From the NCBI GenBank assembly GCA_016584495.1, contig WAID01000015.1, positions 930,501 to 994,500 of the forward strand: 64,000 bases of DNA, read 5' to 3'. The position numbers were made by a program, and so were the translations under genes. Shown piece after piece: positions 54,830 through 64,000 of this stretch (positions are counted from its first letter, which is position 1; each line of letters starts with the position of its first letter). The notes below the pieces were generated by a model that was not told where the DNA came from, searched no databases, and saw only the letters and a list, made by a program, of their open reading frames with translations. Source of the stretch: Celoporthe dispersa. Its lineage: Eukaryota; Ascomycota; Sordariomycetes; Diaporthales; Cryphonectriaceae.

Positions 54830-56399
54830 TTAATAAATGTACGGCAATATGCGCCACCTGACAATCTTCTTGTACCTCTCCCAGTCGTCTCCATACTTCT
54901 CTGAGCAGGCCAGGTCGTCCCTGGCCTCCCGATGGATAAGGAGAACCGCAAAATAGACCACGTAGAAATAAGTGAATATCATGCCCCACCCCTCGCCTCT
55001 CCCTGGACCACCTGTCGGCCGTCGACCGTGGTGAAGACCTCGCCCGAGCCGGCAAGGGTCGTGGCGAGGGCGCCTCCAGCAGGCATGACCATGTACCCGG
55101 CGAGCCCAGTGGGAAGGCTGAAGGGCCACGACTGCAGCCAGTCTCCAAAATAGTTCATGTGACGACTCGTCCCCCACCAGCCTGCCGTGAGCAGACGCGT
55201 CCCCCTCTTGGTCTGGATGTACGACAGCCCCCTGACGGAAGCATCGTCCGGCCGCGTCCTGAATACGTTCTTCTGCCTGTTGGACTCCCGGAAGATGTAT
55301 AGACCCAGACCAAAGACGAGACTCACACCGACGAGTCCAGGCCAGCCGAGGCGGACGGGATATGTGGCGAGATAACGGCACTGCGTCGAGTAGAGGAAGG
55401 GGACCCAGACGATATCACCAAAGGTGAGCATAAATCCGAGCCCGTCAGTGATGATGTCCATCATGGAGAGGACCCGGGCCTCGTTGTACTGCCCGTACAA
55501 GCTGTAGAACGACTGCACGGCCGTTGTGAAGACCATGCTGTCCGACACATACCCGTAGTTGCGGTACTGCTGGGCTACGAACGCGAGGTCCAGGAGGACC
55601 CAACCGGTCAGGCCGGGCCGCATCTCCAGCCAGGCCTTGACATCGACCTCTCCGATCAAGGGGAGGGTGATGCGTGGGTTCAGTTCGCGGCCGATATAGA
55701 AGTCGTAGATGAGATTTCCAGTGTGGCCGCCGGCAGCCAGCTCCCTCATGTCGCTGTTGCCAGGTCTGACACTGAAGCTACGCAGGTAGACGAGGATCGA
55801 GATGACGAATGCTAGCAGGGTATTGACCGTCATGATCTGCAGGTAGTTGTCGGTGATGAACGTCCAGAGGGTCCATCCAGCACCGTACAGGTAGGTCCCT
55901 ACGGCGCAGGCGACCAGCTGCACGGCGGATGCATGGAATGCTGTTATGCAGATGAGTACCGTGGGCATTGGCGAGCGGGTAAGGGGGTCACGCTCACCAT
56001 TGAAGCGGTACAGCAGCGGTCGGCCAGATTCGCGCAGCTTCGACCCGTAGACTTCGTCGGCAGGAAGGACGCGGTAGAGGACAAGGCTGGCCACGTAGTA
56101 GGCGAGTACCCAGCCTGTCACCCTCCAGCTGGAGAAGCCCCAGATGCCCTCAGCTGGCCAGGGAGTCTGCGCCTTAAACCCCTCCCATGTCAGGTTGCTT
56201 GGATGGAGCAAAGCTGGGGCAGGACACCCCGACACGTCGTTGCAGGCGAAGTACCACAAGTTCAGGAGGACAGGCAGGCCCAGGACAATGGCCGCGGCGC
56301 CAGGACTAGGGAACGGTCAGCCAGGAACTCACGGGGCAGTATCTCTTAGGAATCCACGTACGGCCCTCCAAAGTCATACGTTGTCTTCTGTGACAACAT
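54830..56399 (-). CDS. ERG24: delta(14)-sterol reductase ERG24 (frame break)
   Basis: Three exons on the minus strand: 56399-56362 (only 38 nt), 56305-55998, 55940-54830, about 485 residues. Exon 1 encodes MLSQKTTYDFGGP and joins PGAAAIVLGLPVLLN. Membrane helices follow, with LLYRFNAFHAS, GRELNPRITL, LLDLAFVAQQ, DGLGFMLTFGDIVWVPF, the NADPH-site segment GWWGTSRHMNYFGDWL, and the C-terminal DDWERYKKIVRWRILPYIY. The enzyme reduces the C14-C15 double bond in ergosterol synthesis in the ER and is the target of morpholine fungicides. The frame breaks at 54984-54992 (plus strand CCCC-A-CCCC): QGEARG must gain one base to continue as WGMIFTYFY. ERG24 is normally needed for growth, so an error is likelier than decay. 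Confidence 0.94.
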
Positions 56400-58329
56400 G
56401 TTTTCGCAAGCGCGTGTGGTCAGGGGCGATGCGTAGAAGTGGCGCGCGATTGGGTGGTGGCGAGAACAACAGGAGCTTCAGCTGAGCCAGGGAGATACAG
56501 CAACAGAGCGATTGAAGAGGCCTGGGAGACCTGACCAGTGAGAAAAGATGGGCTCTGATCACTAGTGCGCGGTCAAGAATGGCTTCATAATAATACCTCG
56601 AGGCCTGATGATTGGTCCCGGAATCGCACTTTCCGTGCCGTACGATGCTGAGAAGCTGAGTCAGCTAGGCGCAACATTGGGAAGGCTAGGGCTTGACCGC
56701 CTCACGCACGCCTTCCCCTCCGTCTCCCCCCTCCCCCCACTCCCAACCTTCTCTCCGCAGGCATATGCCATCCTCCGGAAAAAGTATAGAAAAAGAGGAA
56801 TTCCTGGATACAAAAGTACTATAAGCAAATAACGCTTGACTATTTGTAGAATAGACGAAAGAAAGCGAAAGCCCCGGAGATGACATACAAAGATGTTGAC
56901 AAGCATATCACATCGTGCAGTTCCGATTATTTATGCAATTAAATGACATAGGCCGTCTTGGGCTCATAAGCTCGATTCAATATTGAGATCGAACCTAGTT
57001 CATCATTACCTAGGCTTGGTGAGTGAGCGCCTCTTTTTTCCTAGGTAATTAGCCCACAGAATGTTCACAATGTTGTTCCCTGCCTGTGCCCCTCACCAGG
57101 CGTCGAGTACTTGATTAGCCAATCCAGTCCCCTCTATACGTTTTCTACGACCTACTTTCATGTCTGTCATCACGTATGCAGCTAAATTCAGATTTGACAA
57201 CAAACTATGTGGCGAGCATCTGGCCAGCGCTGCCTCTTACTTCGTTACTGGGGGGTGCCTCTGTTGGGCGGGTGACATTTTACACTTCATTCACACCTCG
57301 TCTAGTACAATTTCCTGAGCGGACCAGGTGGGACTGCCTTCGCAGAATAATAACACGAGTTCCTTGGCAGGAGAGTAATTCATTGAGAGGGCTAATAGGA
57401 GGAAGTGAGACACGACACAGTAATGGGCTGTCCCACGGAAACAAAATCACCCTCGCCGTGCAGATATGCACTCTCCCGTGGCTGTGCCTACTTGGACAGG
57501 CACGTTCAGTTGGGTCAAGCGATGGACACTGCTTAGGCAGCCGTCCAGCGGTTATGGCGGTAAAAGGAACACCAAAGAAAATCAATACATACAGAGGACC
57601 AAACCTGAAATTACGAGACGTTGATTAGTCGTCGACTTTAGAAATGACTAATTACCTATGATGGTACTGCGTGGAACATATCATTGGATTGAATCTGGCA
57701 CCTGTTGCCAGGCGGCTGGCGAAGCAGCGTTGCGTTTTCTTTGAGCCACCTGTCTTGTATCCTGCGTGCACCTCATATGCAAAAACCAGCATCTCCTGGT
57801 CAAGATGTTTCGGGGCCTGGTCAAGTGGGTGTTGGAACCTGCAGGAGGCCTACCCAACTCATTCCCAGGCAGGAATGTTGGCAAACGTCCAACGCACGCA
57901 ATGCTTCCCTGGCAGTCGGCGCGTAAAATGTTTACCAGCCTTTTTCATCTGAACTTGGTTCACAGCTTAGCCACCACCAACATCCCAGCGAAGCTGACCC
58001 ACAGCCTCCAAAGCCAGCTAGCAGGCCTGCGCGCGTTGCACCCGTCAAGCAATCCAATCGCACCGTGAAAGGACTGCGAGTACATATTAACTGAACCAGG
58101 GTAGGTTCGACACGCAACGAATCTATTCTTCTCCCTCTTCTAATCATCTCGATCCCAGCTTGACGACGGATGACAGAAGCACCCAACTGACCGACCGTTG
58201 CCCTTCATCGCCTTTCGATTTCCAAAGGCCGCAGGTCACCGCTGGTGTTTTTGTCTCAACCCTCATCTTGCCTTCCATCCGCGCCTCGACTCGCACATTC
58301 TCAACTCCTATCTCCCAACGCAAACAGCC
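56400..58329. other. 1.9-kb intergenic, divergent
   Basis: Between the ERG24 start (-) and the DUF6606 gene start (+). No gene supported. C/T-rich sequence at 56700-56755; the last 200 bases are pyrimidine-rich, as in a fungal promoter or leader. Confidence 0.4.
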
Positions 58330-61300
58330 ATGGCCGAAACGTTCTCTAAGTCAGAGCTTCACTTTTTCGTCAACCACCTGTTTCTGCCTCCAAAGCTTCC
58401 CCCAGAAAGACGACTTTGATCCCAGACTCGACAAAGCCCTCCTACAACTGACAGCAGAGGCACTTGGCAGGTTTGCCGAGCTTCTGCCTTCTGAACAACG
58501 TTCGGACGTGAAGAACGTCGCAGCAGCTATCTCGTGCCAAGCTAGTTTACACGATGCCAATGGAGGTGTGGACGAAGCAAAGCTGCTAGGAGCATTGAAA
58601 GACCTCTGTGAAGCTGCTCCTGGTAAGAAAGGATCTGTCCATTCGGTATATTCTTTGGATCACGGTCAAGCTGACTGATGCCTCGGTCCCTAGGCACTAC
58701 AATTCCTCTGCATATTGCTGCTCAGAATGCGGGAGTCATGATTAGCAAGCGCTCAGATGGCATTGGCTTTGAGGCTTTCGAGCTTTCTGCCAAAAACCAC
58801 TCCGTCATGTCCACCCAAGGCAGACTTCGACGCTGCTTTCCAGGCCCTGCTCTAACGATAGAGATTTGCCACTTCCAGAAAAAGGGATTGCAAGCTACCA
58901 TCGCCGAGAGTCTGTCGAAGATGAGCTCCCAAAAAGACCCTGCAATGACCCCGGCCATCTCGAAATCCAAGAATATCGTCGAAGAGATCCGCGATACAAC
59001 ACACCCAGGACACGTTACTGAGCTTCAGATTAACTTCTTGATGCCATTTTCCAAGTCGTCTGAAGTACCAAGAGTCTGGAAGAACGTCCGGGACGAAGTC
59101 TTGTGGAAAGATACCCTCCTCCCTTGGCGCCGCTCCCCTCTTTGGTTACATTTGCGTGTGGTGATGCAGGTGCTCCTCACCCGCTCTCGACCCTGCGATG
59201 ACTCTGCGGAGAGAAGCGATGTCTGCACATACAAGCTATGTCTCCTTCATATTCTTGCCGTCGTCCTGCAAAAGTTCTTGCGCTTCAAAGACTCGATACA
59301 ACTCGACCTTCTCCATTGCATGAGCGCCAAGATTGTTCGACGTATGCTCAAACTGAAGGCTTCAGACGATCAGCCCGGTATTACCTTCATCAAGGACGTG
59401 CTTGGGAAGACCAAGGAACATGTTTCTCGTCAATGGGAAGCTGTCCAACTTCGCAATGCAAAAGTCCCGAACCTTTCCCGCCTCTCGTCTCTTGAATTCG
59501 ACAAGGACCTGACGCTGCGATTACCCGAGCTTGACGCGCACCTAGCTCAGATGTCGACCAGAGAATCTACAGCTGGGAGCTCGCAATTCATGCCATCCAA
59601 TGAGTTGGTGGTATTTCCAGCATCAAACCTTCCATCCGTCAATTTCGGCTGCTCGCACGAGTACAAAGCATACAACCTAAGCGGACTTGAAGACTGGGTG
59701 TCTCGATATCTCACGACCTGGCTGGCAGATAACCTCAACGATACTGAGACTTGCTCAGCCCTCGAGACATTGATGGAGGGGTATCACAGGGAAACTGTTG
59801 GTTCTGACGAGGACAACCCTGAGAGAAAATCTCTCATGTTCCTTACTCTGCTCGAGATATGGATTGCGCTCGACCAGTCCGCCATCGCTCAACTGCCAAT
59901 GCTACAAGACTACAATCCTGGAATTCCCTACGAGCATTTCCAGTGCTTCATCATGCCGAAGGCAGACCATTTGATTCGCTTGTGTCGTGTGGAAAGATAC
60001 ATACAGCAGAGGGGCATTCTGGCTAAACACGGCAGCCCAGGCTCCATTTTCAAAGATTTTGGGGACAAAGACTGCTACTCCGTCAGGCATTTCGACCTAT
60101 CTGTCAAATACCAAAACCTACGACGTCAAATTGAAGCTGATGCCAGGGAGCAGCGCCGTCAAAAACTCGAAGAGTTGTCGAGCAAACAGCAACAGTATGA
60201 CCAACTCAAGAGCCAGCAAGACGCAATACCATATCACAAATACTTTCAAAAGACGGATTGGCGGGGTTGGACCCAGTCAGTTCATGATGATAACTGCGAG
60301 AAGTGCTGGTACGAGAGTCAAGCCAACAGAATCGAGATCGCAGTACACGAATGGTCACTGCCTACCGAGGAACTCGATGTCAAATCCGTCGTGTTCGAGC
60401 TTGACGCCCCTCCAAGCTTTTGCACCTGGCGGGATGCTACTATGTTCCTAATCCAAAATGTGCTTGGTTCTACATATGCAACTCAGTCTCATCCGAGTGC
60501 GAGTCATTCATTAGCAGATTATCAAGGGTTGCATGGCTACTATCAACCCTCATCCACACGCCGCCGCATTGGTTTGTTGTCAGAGAGCAAGCCACACGTC
60601 TTGACGCACCGAAACCTGAGGTTCTCGATGCCTTCCATTACACGCGAAAATGTTTGCCTCAACAATGGCCTGCGCCTACTGTACTTTGACGAAAGTCTTG
60701 ACATGTTTGTTGTCGACATCTCCCACACAGATGCTGTTCTCAAGGCATGCACCTACCCCCTCCCTCCTGAGTCTTCTACACTGCAAAAGTTCCTTGTTCG
60801 GCGTTTCCAAGGCAAAGACGCAACACCAAACGAGGTAATCTCTACGCAGTCGGAATGCCCTGAGCACCTCTCACTTGCCGAATTCAGGTCATTGGCAAGC
60901 ATTCCTGTGGGGTACCGACTGCAGTGGATAAACATCCTTGGACAGCTCCAGTGCCCGATAATTGACCTGAAGAAGACAGAGGCTAGCCTCATGATACTTC
61001 AAGCGATTTACCAGGCAGGACCCCCTGAGGCTGACGATTACCGGCGGAGTGGACATCAAATTCTTTCAGACCATGCGTTGGCCATGAACATCCTCAATGC
61101 TGTTGAAGAAGCTTCAGTAATGATCGAGGAAAACTGGGAATCCATGCCAGCCATGGGTATTCTCACTTCAGTTGTTGGACGGCTCTTATCCCTCACACCT
61201 ATTAGGGACATGAGTGGCCGAGCGTTGGGCCTCTTGTCTCGGTTACGGAGAATTACCTTCAACTGGGTGCAGATACTGATGAGCAAGTTCGAGACTACCA

Positions 61301-64000
61301 AGAACAGTGTCCAGAGGAGTCAATTTCGGACAAAAGTCGTCGAAGCTGCGCTGGTCTGCTGCGAGACATTCGATGTCGACAACCAACACCTTGCTGGTAT
61401 CATTTCGGATGATCGTAATGCTTCAATCCTCATTCAGTGCAGCATTCTCATTCATGACTATCATTCAACGAAGTCGGCCTCAACGCGCGGTGATCTAGCA
61501 CACATCCTTCATAGGCGATGGCAAGAAACCTCGTACCGAGTGTACCCATTGCTCGCAAGAAAGATCCTGCAGGGAGGTACCTCAACGTGTCTTGACGATG
61601 CGGCGAAGGCATCTTGGCCCGGATATGAACGAGGCGGGCAGTGGCAGACTGCTGGAGGCATGGATTACTGGGTCGTCAGCAAGACCGATGCGCGAAGGGG
61701 ACGACAGCTGGAAGTCCACTACAGTCTGCTGACAGGACAGTTGATGGTCGATGGCGCGCCTCTTTCTCGACTTCCATTTGATTATGAGAACCAAGTCTCG
61801 TTTACCGAGCTGTTCGGCGATGAGATCTTTGAAATTGTGCCGAGCTGGATGCCGGCCATGCGTTTCTCTTCCAAGCGAACATACATGGGGCACTCTCTTC
61901 ACTTTGGAAAGCACGAGAACAATTTTCTCATTCGTGCTTTAAGAGATCTCATGATTTGGGAGCTGGTTCCAAGGAGGTTGTTCCATGGGCGATTACCACA
62001 GTTCTTCTTGGATGAATTTTTCCACTGGTACAACACAAGTACGAGAGTGGTAGAGTTTCGTGCTCGGAACAGACCCTGGTCAAGCGACAATGGTTCTTGG
62101 CAGCTGAAATCTACGTCAGGTCAGTGGTTGCTTGAGAGGCAAGGAAGAACACTCGTCAACCCGCATAGCACCACTGGGACGACACTCGCTTCGGTTTTCT
62201 CCTCACTTCAGGCGCCATCCCATATCAACCTGACTCTCGCTGTTGACAGAGAGACCCTGGAAATCGAGCTTCCTAGATTGCAGATGGATTTCCACCTTAA
62301 GAGAGGGACTACATCTGTTTTATCTCGCAAGCAGAGAGGCTTCGAAATCGATACCAGCCAGTCTGTTGGCACGCTGATCGGTCTCGAGACAAAGCTCGTA
62401 CTGAGAGATTTCCGTACCCAAGACCGTAAGGTCTTGATACCAGATGGAGAAGTTGTCACTGGATGGGACGGACACCATGTGTCAGTTTCGATTGATACCA
62501 GTCCCACGTCGCCATATGTGTATGGCATCACCGAATCGCTGCAGAAGCTGACCGATAACGGGAGCCTCCGGAGCAAATTGTTCCTCTGCTACCTGCACGG
62601 ATTGACTTCATCGTGCCTCCCAGACCCGCTGACGGTTCGTACTGGTACGGAACAGTCTCTCTCGATCTTGAAGAGTGCAGCAATGAGCTCTTTTCAAGTC
62701 TTGTCGTCCCGAGATTTGAAAATTCTGGGCAAAATTGATTCTCTCACCCCTCGACGCAAGTTCTACCCTAGCCATCTAAGCGCCATGCAAACCGTGGAAT
62801 GGGATGGTAGGATCCCCATTCTCTCCCAGCACTCGCACTTTCATGTCGCTGTGCAGAAGCTTCTGCAACAAGCTAATAAGGCCAAGCTCTATTTTCCGGA
62901 TGAATATGTTGAGCCTAAGCCTTCCCTATTCGGCGACATTGACCCTAACTTGCTTAAGAGAGATCTGGTGCGCTCATCATCATTCCGTGTTTCATGCTTT
63001 GGGGCTGAAGATGCAGTCGCGAATTCGGATGCAACCTATTCATCTAGAGACATGCAACAGTCTTCAGAGAGAGCAAAAAGGGCTCAATTCGTGTCTGAAA
63101 TGCTCTTTCACCAAGACTATCGCGGGTTGTGCCAGGGGATTTCCCAATCCGGGCTGAGAGAACGCATGTGGGAAGTGTTCCTGGCCGTCAGCACTGTGCA
63201 AGGGGCGGCCAGCACAGAGATTTCGCAAGGTGATTTTGCGTATGACGCCAAGTGGTTAATAAATCAACCAGAGCACTGGGCCGGAATCTGGTGCTGGATG
63301 CACAAGCACGCGCACGATGGCACGTTTGAAGCTCCGTTGCTACGTTTTCGGCTGATGATGTGGTTCGCAACCATGGCATATGCTCCAGAGGCTGAGCTGC
63401 ATCTGATTCACACCGCCGCCGCAATGTTCATTCATCCCGAAATTCGAGCCATTCGAGTGGATCAAGTGCTCCCAGAGACAGAATGTTACTCGCTCAACTA
63501 TGGCTACTTGGTTGGCAGCGAGAGTCTGAATGAACTAATCCGGGACAACCTCCGTCCATTGAGAAATTGTCCCGAGAATCAAATATCAAGGCTGTCGAAC
63601 GAGAACCAAGAACAGCACACAAGAAGGCAACACAGCACATACCAACGGAACCGAGATCGAGCAAAAAATCAGTTTTCAAGCTATGTGAATCGAGAATTCC
63701 CATCTCCGGCGCTGAAACTACCTCCAGACAGCTTGCTGATCTCTCTGGCCCAGTACATTGATATTTATGAAGCAATGTCAGCGATCCGGCCGTTGTACCG
63801 GAACTGGTATCACAACCACCTTTTCAGGATGTATCTTCTGAGGATTGAGGAAGTTATGAATCAACAGCCTCCTGCAACGCCTCCGAATACCCAGACACTC
63901 AAAGTCAAGCTGCCTGGTTACTCCCCTTCATTGAGCCTAGGATTTATTGGGTCAGCCGACATATTTGCACATGCACCCCCTGGAGCAGTGCCTGACCAAC
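58330..64000 (+). CDS. giant fungal DUF6606 protein, ubiquitinyl hydrolase-like (3'-truncated by window; frame break)
   Basis: Exon 1 58330-58622; intron 58623-58693; exon 2 from 58694 stays open for about 1770 codons to the window edge. The start MAETFSKSELHFFVNHLFLPPKLPQ matches the DUF6606 N-terminus (the fungal signature is LPPxLPQ-DD). A coiled-coil-rich segment lies near residues 570-610 (RRQIEADAREQRRQKLEE). The family has DUF6606 at the N-terminus and DUF3638/DUF3645 far downstream, proteins of about 3000 residues often labelled ubiquitinyl hydrolase; those C-terminal domains would lie beyond 64000 and are not seen. The frame breaks at the C5 run 58399-58403: one C must be removed so PPKLP continues as QKDDFDPRLDKALL. 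The biochemical role is unproven. Confidence 0.85.

Noticed and set aside
3356..58403. Programmed frameshifting as a cause of the frame breaks
   Set aside because: Sites lack a shared slippery heptamer, need both +1 and -1 changes, and occur in unrelated housekeeping genes; sequence error is simpler.
1..64000. tRNA, rRNA, CRISPR or prokaryote-type elements
   Set aside because: I scanned by eye for tRNA T-arm consensus and regularly spaced repeats and found none convincing; a tRNA search program would be decisive.

Overview
The window is nuclear DNA of a filamentous ascomycete (Pezizomycotina; Sordariomycete-like is my best guess, not proven). The signs are short introns of about 50-130 bp with GTRNGT...YAG borders, two Zn2Cys6 regulators, a fungal salicylate-hydroxylase-type monooxygenase, a pisatin-demethylase-like P450, an AA9 polysaccharide monooxygenase with a CBM1 module, a secreted endopolygalacturonase, a C-14 sterol reductase (ERG24), UGO1, and a giant fungal DUF6606 protein. 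The polygalacturonase and AA9 enzyme point to a plant-associated or plant-degrading lifestyle.

Layout. 1-12.4 kb looks like one flank of a secondary-metabolite cluster: the 3' tip of an unidentified gene, a BAHD-type acyltransferase (-), an FAD monooxygenase (+) sharing its promoter, a secreted FAD oxidoreductase (-), a P450 (+) and a Zn2Cys6 regulator (-). No backbone synthase is in view, so it should lie left of base 1 if this is a cluster. 12.4-17.4 kb is housekeeping: mitochondrial ribosomal protein bL27m, LCL2 and a protein phosphatase inhibitor 2/Glc8 homologue. 17.4-29 kb is sparse: a secreted single-pass membrane protein of unknown function, a nuclear-looking DUF3716-type protein and an endopolygalacturonase. 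29.8-36.6 kb holds RRP15, a mitochondrial ferredoxin (YAH1) and UGO1 around a divergent promoter, and the AA9 enzyme. 36.6-39.3 kb is an AT-rich, apparently degenerate stretch with one half of a diverged repeat. 39.3-42.9 kb is an eight-exon P-type H+-ATPase. 42.9-52.8 kb is mostly non-coding apart from a second Zn2Cys6 factor. 52.8-56.4 kb holds a BTB protein and ERG24, and from 58.3 kb to the edge runs a very large DUF6606 (ubiquitinyl hydrolase-like) gene.

The most important technical observation is that nine conserved genes each carry exactly one single-base frame disruption, almost always in or next to a short homopolymer (six need one base added, three need one removed). Several of these genes are normally essential (ERG24, RRP15, bL27m). 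The simplest reading is homopolymer-length error in the sequence, not nine pseudogenes. I annotate them as genes with a frame break. I did not find a convincing novel defence, mobile or RNA system; the candidates worth following are the left-end biosynthetic flank with an acyltransferase lacking its usual catalytic Asp, the orphan secreted membrane protein, and the repeat pair at 34.6/38.1 kb.
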